A DNA stretch of 64,000 bases. Origin: Siphonodentalium dalli. Lineage: Eukaryota > Mollusca > Scaphopoda > Gadilida > Siphonodentaliidae. Each line of letters begins with the position of its first letter. Within the stretch, counting starts at the first letter, position 1. The DNA lies in assembly GCA_032622095.1 (NCBI GenBank), contig CP136062.1:6820001-6884000 (forward strand). Reading direction: 5' to 3'. Of the stretch, positions 32,649 to 44,797 are shown in pieces. The translations under genes were made by a program, and so were the position numbers. The notes beneath the pieces are model-generated. The model saw only the letters and a list, made by a program, of their open reading frames with translations, was not told where the DNA came from and ran no database searches.

Positions 32649-33936
32649 TTAATAATCTGTTATTATTTCTCGCAAACAGTTGATTTCAACTTGATTATCG
32701 AACTCAGCATAGACTATCACGTTGATCACTGAAGCTAGAGCTGCAGCAAACTGAAGGTCTAACCGTATGTTACCAGTTTTTATAGGATGCAAATGTCCTT
32801 ACTCTGCTCCTTGGTCAGATGTGAGGTCGTAACCCCAGAAACAATAGCCATTCATGTATTTTTCGAGATTCAAACCAAAGGATTTGTTTTGTCCAAACAT
32901 ACCCGAAGACTGATACAGTGATAAATAAGATCTTAGCCATTTTTCTGATTCAAAGTTTGGTTCAAATGGTCGGTTATGGATGATATGTCCGTCCTGACTA
33001 ACTTCAAGTTTTCTCAGATTGAAGTGTTGGAAATGAAATGGGTTCGTTTCAATATCGCCATTCATATCTTTGTTTGATACCAAGCCTATGAAAAGTCTCT
33101 TTGGCAATTGTCCTTGAAAAAGGTGATCTTCAATTTTTGATCTAAGCCCTGCACCAATAGTGAATGTTTTTACTTCAACTCTTCTAATCGGTATTTGTTA
33201 TATTTTTCTGTGTTATTGTTTGGTTCAAGTTATTTGCTACTACTGGCATCAGCGTAATTGTACGAACATTGAAAACTGCCGTTTCAAATACTATTTTTCC
33301 GTTGGCCTGACCAATTAAAGAGAATTTTGGATTCGCTCTATTGAGACGAATTCTTATCTCAATTCCATTTGGTAAGTATTTCTCTTGTAGAAATATATCT
33401 GTGTGTAAACGACCACACAATTCTACCGTTTTACTACCTGCTATGATTGCTTGGCGAGATTTCAATCCATCATTACCACCAGCTTTAGTGTTTTCGGTGA
33501 ACTGTTTAGCGGTGTTTAGCGGTGTTGGGATTTTCTTTACATTCACCATAGTAAGCCAAGAGATTTTCCATGTAGGCTCGATAAGGATACGAATCTCCGT
33601 TTGCGTTACAAGTTTGTTATTTAGGTAAATATCGATACTACTGAACATGCTATGGAAAAAGTTGTTAATAGGCGCAATTTCATCAGTACCATCAACCAAG
33701 TTTGTTCCATCTGCTTTTGTGATTTTGAATTTCAGGTACAAATATGATTGATTTACATCTGTCCATTTTTCAGTTTGAGGCGGAATTACAAATTCTATCG
33801 GTGCGGAATTATTCAAAGAGCTAATCGGGTTATGTTCTATCCATTGTGATTCCAACATCATTGTCATTGTTGGTGGAACATCAGAAACATCTAACTCGGA
33901 CTTGCTGCATTCGCATGATCCATTTTGCATCATCAT
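32649..33936 (-). pseudogene. PY: Major capsid protein (double jelly-roll), two frameshifts
   Basis: Begins at ATG 33936 and ends at TAA 32651-32649, but in three phases. Phase changes lie near 33184 (first part ends ITNTD) and near 32799 (second part ends SDQGAE). The first part has IEFVIPPQTEKWTDVNQSYLYL and SMFSSIDIYLNN, typical of the first jelly roll; the last part has the GNIRLDLQF and VYAEFDNQVEI endings of Polinton capsid proteins. The product would form the pseudo-hexameric shell of a virion. At about 425 codons it is short for the family, so internal sequence may be missing. Confidence 0.82.
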
Positions 33937-33938
33937 GA

Positions 33939-34308
33939 TTAATCAAATATATCGAGAGATCGTTTTGATTTATTTACAGGCGTTTTAATGGACTTACTTC
34001 TAACTCGTTTGCGAGAAGAATGGTCGCTATGATCTATTTATGCCATTTGGTGTTGATATTTTCTTTATTGTTTCCCTTCCAAAAGATTTCAATGCTTCTT
34101 TACCTTGTTTCAAAAATACTTCTTTTGGACTTTTACCACGATGAATGATATCTTCGACTGCAGCAAGTCCATGCTTGAATACTTGTTGTTTAGCAATCTG
34201 ACCAATAGGTTTTAGAAACGGTATTACTGTTCTCATTGCAGATTTGAATAGTGAACCAATTCCATGTCCATACTGTCTAGACACACCTCTATACACGGGA
34301 ATCATCAT
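33939..34308 (-). pseudogene. pVI-like minor virion protein, frameshifted near the end
   Basis: Starts at ATG 34308, overlapping the penton stop by four bases. It has GHGIGSLFKSAMRTVIPFLK, an amphipathic stretch like the membrane-active segment of adenovirus protein VI, then basic helices. The main frame stops at 34027, but the adjacent phase continues with a strongly basic tail (RKRVRSKSIK then KSKRSLDIFD) ending at 33939, three bases before the capsid start. That basic DIFD end looks like the true C-terminus, so a one-base shift near 34030 is likely. The comparison with pVI is by position and composition. Confidence 0.6.
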
Positions 34309-35124
34309 AAATACAAATTACTTCGGCGTCGGAATTGCAACTTTACCATAGACTTTCCACCAATAAACTGAATTGGTTTGCCAGTATCACCAGTTATATA
34401 TACATTTATGGTATCAAAGCTAGACGTAGATACTGGTACATAATGTAAGTTTTTGAATTCATGCCTAATATGTTTACCATCATGTATTCTTTTACTCTCG
34501 AATGATGTCACTCGTAATATCGGTGCTTCAACATCACTAAGAATTGTATAATCAGCAATGTCAGAATAAACACACAATTGATTATTCTCCGCATTTAGAT
34601 CAACTCCATATGGAAATGTTATCGAATGAGTAGCAAATGTGACAGTGTTTGATTCTGTTCTGTAACCAAGTTTATCCAAAAGAGCTCCGGGGAGTACAAG
34701 ACCTACTTTGGTATAACTATTGGTTGAAATTTTAACTCGTTGTTGTGCTTTGGAATGTCCGATTTCGAATTCCAGTTCTGGAATCATTCTGCTTACTGTA
34801 CTATCAATTACACCTTGTATCTGTCAAATGTGATCCACCAGAATATGCTCCTTCTGGTATTTTTAATTATATACCATTTTCTGGTTTTGAAATTACTACT
34901 TCACTTATTGGTAACTTGTGCAGGTATTGTAAAATTCTTGGAACAGAAGTTTTTATTTTTATTTTGCAGGCATCTCCAATAATGTTGTATGTTTCTGATG
35001 GTACAATTAGTTCAACCATTGCAACTTCCCAACGCTCTTTATCAATATGTATGGTTTTTGGTAATTTCACTGTGAAACAACATTGTGTGTTGGCTGGGTA
35101 AAGTGACATTGAACTATCACTCAT
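34305..35124 (-). pseudogene. PW: Penton (minor capsid, single jelly-roll), frameshifted
   Basis: Begins ATG 35124 (MSDSSMSLYPA) with the penton N-terminal signature KERWEVAMVELIVPSETYNI; this phase stops at 34867. The rest is in another phase (34787-34305) with KVGLVLPGALLDKLGY, CVYSDIADYTILSDVEAPIL and the terminal YVPV...FDTINVYITGDTG..IQFIGGKSMVKLQFRR pattern. The protein occupies the fivefold vertices. Between 34790 and 34867 no single phase is open, so one or more indels lie there. Its stop overlaps the pVI-like ATG. Confidence 0.8.
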
Positions 35125-35129
35125 GAGGG

Positions 35130-35387
35130 TTATGTAGAATGAATTAATGTTTTCTCAGTATTTTTCAATAATTTCAGTCCAGGTGTTGGTAGAATATAAC
35201 CTAGAGAACTACTTAGAAGAATAAGACAAAATTCGTTGTTTGCGCTGTGGATACTAATGTGTACAATAGATGTAATTATTATGATATAAATAATAATTAT
35301 CTGCGTGAAGTAGGTGACTTTTTCACCACATAACTTAAATTGTGATGGTTTATCGAGATTAATTGAATCTGAATGATTTTCCAACAT
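35130..35387 (-). CDS. Small Polinton membrane protein (85 aa)
   Basis: Complete ORF from ATG 35387 to 35130, 13 bases after the integrase end and five before the penton. One strong membrane helix, YFTQIIIIYIIIITSIVHI (about residues 26-44), and a C-terminal CLILLSSSLGYILPTP. The helix plus LSS..GY.LP.P ending is the layout of a small protein I associate with the penton gene in Polintons and adintoviruses. Its function is unknown. Confidence 0.7.
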   Translation of the reverse strand: MLENHSDSINLDKPSQFKLCGEKVTYFTQIIIIYIIIITSIVHISIHSANNEFCLILLSSSLGYILPTPGLKLLKNTEKTLIHST

Positions 35388-35400
35388 GGTAAATTCTGTT

Positions 35401-36334
35401 TTATACTAAATTTGAAGCTGGGATCCAACTGTCAAACTTTTTTTGGATATCCAAGCCAATGAACTTTAATTTCTTTTACTGTTTTACCATCCACTCTTCT
35501 CTTTCTTTTATCAATAACTGATTCTATTTCATACACATTACTGTCTTTTATATGCTGGATTTCATGTTTGTAGAATGATCCATCAATCTCTTCACCATCA
35601 AGATCAGAAACTTTGTATGTTACTGGATTAGTTTTACAAATTTTATCAACTTTGAAAATTTCACGAGTCCAGTTTGGTAAATAACCCTTTTCAAATGTTC
35701 TTTTGGTTTTGTTGATAACTATTGTTGTAAGAATCGACTAGGGGCTGTAAAACAACATCTTGAAGTTTTATTGTGTGTGAAATACTTCCACATACGAGTT
35801 TTTAAAGTTCTTTGAAATCGTTCGACAATACTTGCTTTAGTCTCTGGATTCTCAGTTGTGAAGAAATGAATGTTTTCTGACCGCAGAAATTTCAAAAATT
35901 TTCATTTTTGAATTCAGAACCTTTATCAGCTCGAAACGACTTTGGTTTACGTTTTGAAGATTTCAAAATTTTCCTGAATGATTCGATCAAAGTTTGTCCA
36001 GATTTATCGTGGATTGGCACTACCCACGCAAATTTTGAAAAAACGTCTATCACACACAACAGATATCTGTAATTATCATTATGTTTTTTCAATTTCTGAA
36101 GATCAGCTAAATCTGCCTGCCATTGAATATCAATCCCAGCCACAATAGTCTTTCTACGTTGGAATTTTCGAATTATTGGTTTGTGTAAAGTATATGTCGA
36201 CTGACCTTGCATGAGTTTAATTTTTTATTTTGCTTTTTCGCTTCATCAAAAAGCTTCTTTACACCGCCATAACTTCAAACTTTCTTCGGATTATAGAAAA
36301 TTTTAGATAACTGCTCATCTAGTATGGATCCCAT
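35401..36334 (-). pseudogene. INT: Polinton integrase with C-terminal chromodomain, several frameshifts
   Basis: Likely start ATG 36334 (MGSILDEQLSKIFYNP), stop TAA 35403-35401. The core in 36212-35892 shows IDIQWQADLADLQ, the YLLCVIDVFSKFAWVVP strand and RADKGSEF; the catalytic Glu segment (KASIVERFQRTLKTRMW) is in another phase just below 35890. The C-terminus has VYEIESVIDKRKRRVDGK and VHWLGYP, a chromodomain, its end split by an indel in the A run near 35430. At least four phase changes make it inactive. The enzyme would integrate linear DNA ends; the chromodomain may target marked chromatin. Confidence 0.85.
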
Positions 36335-37063
36335 TGTGTTTTTTTCTGTTTTAATACCCTTTGTTGTCAACCTATCTGCTATTTTAGTTTTTGAATGTCT
36401 TGCTTTTATAACTTTCATTGGTGTGAATCGATGAGAATCAAATCGTTTTGGTGTTATGCTTTGTACCGGAGTTTCAAAATCATCATCTGAATCATCTTTC
36501 AAATGTTTTTTAATCCAAAGCCAGCGGTTTCTGTTCCCTACAAAATATTGAGGTACATTAAGCTCGCTCAATCCTTCTGAAAAGGTTTGCCAACCTGTTG
36601 GTTCGAAACCCTTTTCTTTGTCGTACAATATCATTGATGAGATCAACAATATTTGATCCTCTAATAACTTTTTCACCATATTTTAATTGTCCATGTTCAT
36701 CAAACTTCATTTGTGGATGTTTTGAAATCAGTTGTAAAAGTTGTTCAGCTTTTTTTCTCATCTTTAACGGAATACTTTCTATCACATCCCTATGATGATG
36801 ATTAAATGGTTGTTCTGTTTTCGGGGTTGAAATAGCTCTAACTGATTTTTGAGAAGTTTTCAATTTGTGTAAAGTTGTACCATATAATTGAACCTTCTCA
36901 GATTCTGACAAATTTTGATCAGAAACTGAATTCAATTTTCTCTGCTTAGTTTTGAAACATTTTTAATTTCAGGATTAGGTGGTAATTTCGGATTAGTTAG
37001 ACTCATTCTCCATTTTTTAATGTCATCAAACATTTTGAAGGGAACAGCGACCATTTTCTTCAT
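36335..37063 (-). pseudogene. Conserved Polinton protein with SNIVDLINDIVRQRK motif
   Basis: Starts ATG 37063, three bases after the upstream KGGF gene stops (TTA 37066-37068). Three phases: 37063 to 36932 (begins MKKMVAVP); 36935 to 36558, with SEKVQLYGTTLHKL, PLKMRKKAEQLLQLI and GSNIVDLINDIVRQRK; and 36679 on, with GFEPTGWQTFSEGLSELNVP. The last part runs without a stop into the integrase start, so in this copy the two are joined. I recall this helical protein next to integrase in many Polintons; its job is not known. Confidence 0.65.
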
Positions 37064-37065
37064 TT

Positions 37066-37407
37066 TTAACCGCGAAGTATTCCAGCGACTGCTTTACCAA
37101 GCAACGGTGCTAGCATAAGAAGTGGTAAAAAACCTCCTTTCTGGTTTAAAATTTGTTTTTTTCGTTTCAAAGATGTTGATTTACTTGCAAGTTCTCTGAG
37201 GTGTCTACACCTCGGACGAAGTTTGCGTTTCTGAGCTTCTGTTAGTTTTACATTGCCTTTTAAAATATTTTTACAGCATTCTGACATGCAATCAATCACT
37301 CTCTTTGGGGCATCTTTTATCATTTTTTTCCGAAAATGAGCTGGTGCCTGAATCATAGCCATTACAAAACTACCATATTTTTTAATCAGTGGAGTTTTTT
37401 TCGCCAT
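37066..37407 (-). CDS. Small basic KGGF-type Polinton protein (113 aa)
   Basis: Complete ORF from ATG 37407. Very basic, with a central HLRELASKSTSLKRKKQIL followed by NQKGGFLPLLMLAPLLGKAV and a Gly-rich end. The pattern of a basic helix, QKGGF, then a short hydrophobic tail is that of small core or capsid-associated proteins of Polintons and adintoviruses, compared by some with adenovirus pX. It heads the gene block. An AT-rich TATA-like stretch lies at 37450-37462. Confidence 0.7.
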   Translation of the reverse strand: MAKKTPLIKKYGSFVMAMIQAPAHFRKKMIKDAPKRVIDCMSECCKNILKGNVKLTEAQKRKLRPRCRHLRELASKSTSLKRKKQILNQKGGFLPLLMLAPLLGKAVAGILRG

Positions 37408-37470
37408 CTTTACTCTTCAACAGTTGAATTTCAATTGATTACAAATGCGAATATAAATATTAAAGGGGCA

Positions 37471-39930
37471 CACCAGGTTTGATATATTTTTCTTGTACTC
37501 TGCATGAGATAAATATTTTATGTGTACCGGTACCTACATGTATACCATAGTATGGTACACTTAGTGGCAATGTCCAGATTGGCCACTCGTCGTTCGTCCT
37601 TCCATCTCTACCGAATACGTCTGTCTGTCCCTATGTAGACACTTTAGGCATAGTGCGATAACTGTAACATTTTCTATTTGATTGAAACCAAATGTTGTAC
37701 AGTATATATATAGGTTTCACATCCCAAAATACAGTTCGAGTTCGAATATGGGTTTGATCCAAGATTTGTTTTCATAGTTATGGCCCTTTTTACTTAGAAT
37801 TCACGCATGCTGTCAAAACTCACACATTTTTTTTATCTGATTGACAACAAATTTGATATGTGAGATTATCAGCCCAAAATACAGATCAAGTTCGAATATG
37901 GGTTTGATCCGATTTTACACCTTTTTTTTTAATTCCAAATTTTAATTTAAAACAAAATAATTTATGTTGAATTTCCTCGCTCAATTTAACAGGCAACAAA
38001 ATATTTAAATTTATTTATATTAATAACAAAATTATTTACTTAAAACAAAATTGTCATTGACACTAATTTGTTTTAATTGTATATCATTAATTATGTGTGA
38101 TGTCCTGTTTTGAAAATAGGCAGATTGTATTGCAATAGTTGCAAGTAATATAATGATATCAATAAATTGCCATGTGAACCTGTGTGAACATCCAATATCC
38201 AGACTATATGAGTGTACCTTTAATAGATGTCATTCCAAGCAAAATCTGTTATTAATTGAGTGATGACATATGTTACAAAGCTCTAGGGATGGTTGTATGA
38301 AGGTCAAGATAAACAACCTGCTGGTTGGATAATTATTTTTTCTTATCTGTCAAATTGATTTCACAGTGAGAGGTCCTTGTGTGAATAGGGACATAGTTAT
38401 GATATTTAAAACGACTCACCCCACCCCCAAATACTTTAACCCATTCTTAAGACAAAGATATTTTTGATTTTATGTTTAAGTACCGATATATGTATTACTG
38501 TGATCATATCTTTGACCAAGTATCAGTTATAGCTAATCGCTATCGCCAAGGTATGGGTTAAACATCTGCCGATCGTGATCGGCCTCTCATTTTATATTTG
38601 GATCAAATAGGGGCAGAAATGTGAGATTTACGCATATGTACTGTATGTGAACTGTTAACATTGTGGGTTGATTTATGAGCTGGGTTTAGAACCACATAAT
38701 TGGTTGGATGGTTTGTGGGATTGACCCCTCTAACTTTGGTATTCCGTGGAAAATATGTTGTAACTAGACCAACAAATGGCCACATTTAGAATATTTCTAA
38801 CTTTATGAACTTGAAGTACCAGTTGTAAAATTATTCAATCATGTGAGATTGATGCCACATGGACATCCATGTTGGTCGGTTAATAGAGGTTTATCGTCGT
38901 TTCAGCTGCTATGCCATGTCACAACATCAGTTTTAGTGGTTGAATGACCACACTAAAAGTTAATTGCCCACCCCACCAAACGGGCACCCAAGTTGGTCAG
39001 CTTTGGTTCGTTAATTAAGCTAGCTTATGTTCATATTAGTGTTATATGCAAGAGTACCTATAGGAGACTCGCATATATAAGACAATGCATTGGCACAGGT
39101 TTTCGAAAAAAAATCAGGAAGCTTCAGTCATGGAAGGGTTAATTGGTCACATTGTATAATACTGGACATGCAAAATAACTATACACAACCGCTGGTGTTA
39201 GTGTTTTAAAAATTGGAAAACAAGTTATGTAATTAGTCATAGTTTTGCCTAAACAAGGAACTGGCTGAGGTCAAGCACATGTAGCTACATTGCTACACAA
39301 ACTATGCAGTCAGCTGACTGTGGCAGTACATTGCGTCTTTATTCAGACATAACATATCCACGATGGGGAAGCACGTGGTTTTGAGGTTGGTGAGTACCAC
39401 ACATTAAACATTTCCAGACGCACAAAATCATAATATACGGGGAACTGACACAAAACATAGCAATTTGACTGATACGAGCATATGCTGGTTTATTTTTTAA
39501 ACAAGTTGATACCTTATTTGTTCAGAAATACTTAGTGGTTTTCTATAACATTCTGACCAAAGTTGGCAGTCGGAGGTGCGTGGAATACACCAGTCCATAC
39601 ATCTTCGAGAATCCTTCGACTGACAACTTTGGTCAAAATGTTAGTGCAAACAAATGTGAATTTGGACATAAATGAGGTATCAGCTTCTTTTAAAAATAGT
39701 TTAGTATCTGCTCGTAGCTGTCAAAATACGATGTAATACCGGTATGTCATATCTTAGTTTATTAACTTTTTTCCTTGCTGGTTCTGGTTGCGTTTTAGAT
39801 CACTTCGGCCATTTTGAATGCGTGATACTCATCAACTGGAAACCACGTGATTCCTCACCGTGATATCGGGATATGATTTTGGTACATGAATTTGAGTTCC
39901 ATGGTATAAGTACTATACAATATATTTTCA
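37471..39930. other. Intergenic with dispersed repeats, no gene seen
   Basis: CCAAAATACAG.TC.AGTTCG then AATATGGGTTTGATCC occurs twice (37725-37770 and 37870-37912). 39048-39140 is half of the palindromic element at 58169-58427. A perfect-type palindrome GCCGATCGTGATCGGC lies near 38569. Confidence 0.55.
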
Positions 39931-39936
39931 ACAGTA

Positions 39937-40554
39937 CCTTACTCGTATTAAAATTCGCGCAGTACTATTTTTCACTCAGTTTTAAATTCGCGCACTTTAA
40001 ATGCGCGTACAGATCTGCGCGAATTCAAAACTGACAAAAATATTTTCGTAAAAGTCTTGGATCTGATGACAGTTTCAGTTCTTAGTCGTTTCTGAAGACA
40101 TGTGTGGATTTTAAACACATTCGCGGTGGATTTACATCGTTTAGACCATAACTGCATCAATATTTTGTTGCATGCGATGATTGATGTTTATATGCTCCAA
40201 ATAATTATACTGCTATTGAAATAGTTATGGACTGGACATCAATGAAATATGTGTATTTCTCACAAGCATTTCAACTGTACGGTATACATGATTTGTACAT
40301 CGCTTGGCGTTGAGTAATGGTTTTTAATTTATTATATTGATTGACCGAATTTAAATATAGTCATACATGTACATGTACACACGTAATTATCTATTCAGCG
40401 TCCAACCTTTTGTAATATGTGTACTTCATTAACGTAATCCTCGATCTTGTTTTCCCTGTGGTTAATTAGTTTAAACTCAGAAGTCGTACTATTTTTCGCT
40501 CAGTTTTAAATTCGTGCACCAGTCGGTACTGCGCGAATTTAAATACGAGTAAGG
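39937..40554. mobile_element. MITE with CCTTACTCGTATT ends, 618 bp
   Basis: Terminal inverted repeats of about 30 bp (CCTTACTCGTATTAAAATTC left; inverted at the right end) with TA at 39935-39936 and 40555-40556. AGTTTTAAATTCG.GCAC occurs just inside both ends, inverted. No transposase. Confidence 0.75.
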
Positions 40555-40599
40555 TATAAAATATTACCGAAATCAAAACCAAAAGCAGTGTTTTTTTTG

Positions 40600-41115
40600 A
40601 CAAAACCGATTCAAAATTTCAAAACCGCACAGCACTAATCGTCACCAAACTTAATATGGATTCTCGGAGTAACCTCTACATTGGAGATTCTGATATTCTG
40701 GAAAAACATGGCTGCCAATGGTCAGTCTGGATTTTACTCTGTGTTTTAATGACTAATTCTATAGCACACCACACCATACAGGTATGGATGTTCGGAGTGA
40801 CATTGGCCTTAATGGGAGCTAACCATTTATTCCGAATTATGTTTTAAAACATGGCTGCCAGCAGCTAAATGTATATTAGATTTCAAATTTGAATTCATTG
40901 GCACACCATGCAGCCCACGACTATTGGCGAAATGTTTTGAAAATTTACAGGTATGTTTGGGAGCAATTGAATTTGAAAATATGAAAAACATGGCCGCTGG
41001 TGGTCATTTTGCATTTTGCATCACTAAATTGCTTAGGCACACCCTACAGGTCACACCCCTCATCAGATCGTCACCAAACTTAAAGTGTAGGTCGCGACTT
41101 TTCGGTTATATAAGC
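40600..41115 (+). repeat. Degenerate repeat with ATCGTCACCAAACTTAA and AAACATGGC words
   Basis: Three imperfect units carry CGTCACCAAACTTAA (40640, 41068) and AAAACATGGC.GC (40704, 40848, 40985), like the array at 17890 in style but distinct. Confidence 0.45.
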
Positions 41116-43440
41116 GCATTTATGTAATTCAACTCCAAATAGTGACCCACTGCAGAGTAAAAGTCGCTTCTGCAAAACGCTGGCTTTGTTTTGATACAGC
41201 GTGTCATCAACGACGACGTCACGGAAAATATTTTTGAATCGGCGAAATCATGAAAAGAGACGTCACAAGTTGAAGACTGCATTGTTTGTGTGACGTTGAT
41301 TAAAATTGGTCGACGCAGCATGCATTTCGATGTTAACATTCTATTTTTGTTGTTGTCTGCGACATTGTGATTTCGGATTTGCGATGGAATTTATACCGTA
41401 CATATCGACAATTCACCGATCAGAGTTTGAACTGTCATAATTGTTAATCAAATGTCACAGATCCACCAAATGCCGGCAACAATGTAACATTCTAGAAATA
41501 ATTTGGACGGTACAGAGAGATTGTAGCACTACTCTCGATCGGGATCCAAATAATAGCCGGGGTGAAATAAAAGTACAGGGGGGCCCATATAAATAAGAGT
41601 ACGGAGCGCAATATTAATAGTATAGGGGGATTGAGTGTGTTTCTGATAGACCGATATACCCAGTTGCTCATATATTTCAGAGAAATAAATTGATGCCATA
41701 ACTAATTGACACCTCAACCACTGTAGAATATTGAGTACGGTACTTTTTCGTGATTTAGTCCACATTATTTTGTTGGCCATTATAAATATTAGCCCTATGT
41801 AGTATAAGTACGATATATGAACATTATATGTACTGTTTGTGTGGACTTATGAACAATCACCGTCCCTCTGTTTCTCATGGGACCGGCTCATCAAGTTGGC
41901 ATCACTAGATTTGGCGTTTTTCAGTGATTTTTGCGATAAATTCCTCTGAGGTATGGGAGCTTCACAATTGTTTTTATTCCGTAAACAATTTCGCTTCAGC
42001 CATTTTTTCAATGAGTATTTTGTTATGCCTATCGCGGAAAACATATTCCATTTTTATTGTGAGCCATGTGATTTAAAAAAAAACCTGCTACCGATCAAAA
42101 TACGTAGATTTGAAAAGTCCGCGCATGGAATTTACAAGGTCGGCTGGCGAGGATCACGAAGCAATCAATATTATTTCTACACAGCATTTCCGCAGCATTC
42201 GGCAAACCCAATGCGATTCATTTTTATTTAAATATTTATAAAGAACAAAATACGTTTCATTCTAGTTAGCACCCAATGTGGCCCCAATGTATGGAACACG
42301 TGTATAAATTTGTTAGACCTGTTCGAGTTCGCAATGATAACCATATGCGATATCATATGAATATAGGCCATGCAAGGCCTGCCCCTCGTTGGTTAAAAAT
42401 GGAATCGATCACTCAAGTAAATAGCCAAAACTACGGACGCGTCAAGTCATGTTATACCAGTCCAGATGGCAGCGGGGTCATATAATGTAGGTCCATGCAT
42501 GCACTCTGTTGGCTGATTGTACTTTCATTCTCGATTTCTCAATACAACTTCAGCACGGCGCTGTTATAATTCGTTGGCGAATTCTGTTTAAAATATACAC
42601 ATTTTGCTTCGGTTTTTTGCTAATGACTTACGTTTATTAATTTCACGGCTAAAACATCGTACCAAATATAAGCACCGTACTTTTCTTGGAAATAAATAAG
42701 CGTATCGGCACGACAGCTTCACGAGAACTTTGAGAAATGAATACCTGTAGAGGTAAGTGGTAGACAATGGATTTTCCATTTCTTTTTGTTTTGTTTAGTT
42801 TTAATTCAGGATTTTCTTTGCCCCACAAAAGGCAATACAATTAATTCACATCACTGTGTCACTTCAGATACTATTAAATCTGAAACATATTCAGTGTTAC
42901 AAGACAAAGAAAAACAAAATGTAAAATTTAGGGTCTGTGGGTATTTTAAAATTATTTTGTTATTATACTTCGACATTTTCATATGGCTTTTCGTGTATTC
43001 TAAAATATTTAGATCAGCCTAATTTTGATTTTCTTGGTATAAACTGTGATAAGCATAATGCTTTGACAGAGAAAATCACATTCAGATCGAGACATTGAAG
43101 TTTATGTTTTGTTTTTTATATACAAAATTGAGAACAAATTTGTTGAAAAGCTTGACAAAACTTTAGAGTGTGGGGGGGGGGGGGTAATAGGGTAGGTATG
43201 GAAAATCTTAACCACAAATAATTTTGTCTTTGGCCCCATCCCCATTGTACGAATTTCGAATCTGTTAATTGCAGGTGGTCTTAATGTCTGGAAACTGGAG
43301 ACAGAACCACGGTACATGATATTCTAACACAGAATGCTGAAAATAGTAGTTGCATGACCGTAATAAATAGCTGATGAGATTGAGCCATATGTTCCTTGAT
43401 TTTTATACATATATAGAGATCGAGAGGTCTTGAAAATGAA
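41116..43440. other. No supported gene
   Basis: Open frames up to 90 codons lack coding features. 42808-42920, after an AG, reads with some coding character (QDFLCPTKGNTINSHHC) but the case is weak. Confidence 0.4.
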
Positions 43441-43445
43441 GAACA

Positions 43446-43540
43446 GTCACCCACTGAATCATATTTGCCACAATATATAACCCACTGAATCATATTTGCC
43501 ACAATATATCACCCACTGAATCATATTTGCCACAATATAG
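43446..43540 (+). repeat. 31-bp tandem repeat, three copies
   Basis: CACCCACTGAATCATATTTG followed by CCACAATATA, three times nearly identical. Confidence 0.9.
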
Positions 43541-44035
43541 TCATGAATACAAAGGTGTTTTAATTTAAAAGTATCTTATTTTAGTGACCAGCATGCAGAG
43601 AGGGTGAAACAGGAAAATGGCTACATGCACTTACAGTGCTTTGCTGTGGATGCCTCACTACATGTTTAACTTAATTATTGCCCCGTGTATACATGTAAAT
43701 GCCAATGTTTGACATATTAAGTGCTGTCCCTTTTGATTTGAAATATTTATTTACCTGAGGACATAAACTTCTTATAATTTCAGGGAAATTAATTCAAAAC
43801 CTGAGAATACAATCATTTTAACATATACCCACCACTACTGCCCCCTCCAACCCGAATCCCAAACACCAGTCACTACATGTAGAAACTTAATTTTAAGAGA
43901 GAGGGAATGGTGAAATCATGCATACCAATTAAGAAAATATTGACTACATGCCATGGCAATTGATATAGTTGACAAATAAGTACACATAACTTCTATATTA
44001 ATCCTTGAGCTATAAGGGTAAATTACATCGACAAC

Positions 44036-44512
44036 ATTATAGCAACCACCAAGGGTGCTTTTTATCTAAATGAATATAATTTTTATATAATTTTTATATA
44101 TTTCTATTATATTTCTATACCATGAGAAAAAGTACCGGGTACGTTTATTTGTGAATTTAACACGTGACTTCCGGGTGGTGACTGTACATAATCCAGCAGA
44201 AACTACAGGGTGCTCCGATATAACGGAGGAATATGCCGACAACAACAACAACTGATCAAGTTGATTCCCATATTCTAGAATGTACCTGACTTTCAAGTTT
44301 ACCATATTCAGTTCTTTCCGAGGATTAATTACAGCCTTTTCATCTGATAAAAATCATTGGTATATCATTAGCATAATAATTAATTATCCCCCGTCAAGTG
44401 ACCGCCCTGTCAGTGTCATCCGGCGTACGGCAGTTACTTGATCGGAAATTACTTCTGTATATCCCATAGACCGATAAGGCCTTCACCTTCGCTTCATGGC
44501 AAACAATTTGGT
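44036..44512 (-). mobile_element. Dispersed element, inverted partner of 23808-24308
   Basis: Reverse complement of the 23808 element over its whole length, with base changes and small indels. The minus-strand open frame at 44066-44305 is not preserved in the other copy. Confidence 0.8.
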
Positions 44513-44797
44513 AACACCTAATAGTCAGCGAGCTATTGTATACATCATGAATATTAATATATTATAATATAGTTTAAGGCGGGGTCAAATGCACGTGGCT
44601 GCGTGATGTGGGCCCTGTCATATTGTGTGATTGACATGTTGAGACGTGGCATAACGACCACATTTAACATAAAACCACGCACTCATATCATTAATTATAG
44701 CTCGCCAACATGACTCCGAGAAATTGTCAATTTCCTGTCTCCCGGGCCGGTGAACTTAACGTTCTAACTGTGATATTATGTCGATGATTTTATTCTG

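Larger units (their letters stand above)
30811..37470 (-). mobile_element. Decayed Polinton/Maverick (DNA virus-like transposon)
   Basis: Minus-strand cluster in tight head-to-tail order: KGGF-type basic protein, conserved SNIVDL protein, retrovirus-like integrase with chromodomain, small membrane protein, penton, pVI-like protein, major capsid protein, an unknown ORF, adenovirus-type protease and a terminal ORF. This set is diagnostic of Polintons. DNA polymerase B and the packaging ATPase are not seen here or in the flanking 10 kb. No terminal inverted repeats were found, so the ends are approximate. At least seven genes carry frameshifts or lost starts, so it is a truncated fossil or an internally deleted copy. 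Confidence 0.9.

Noticed and set aside
33341-33628. 95-codon plus-strand ORF
   Set aside because: Opposite strand of the capsid gene.
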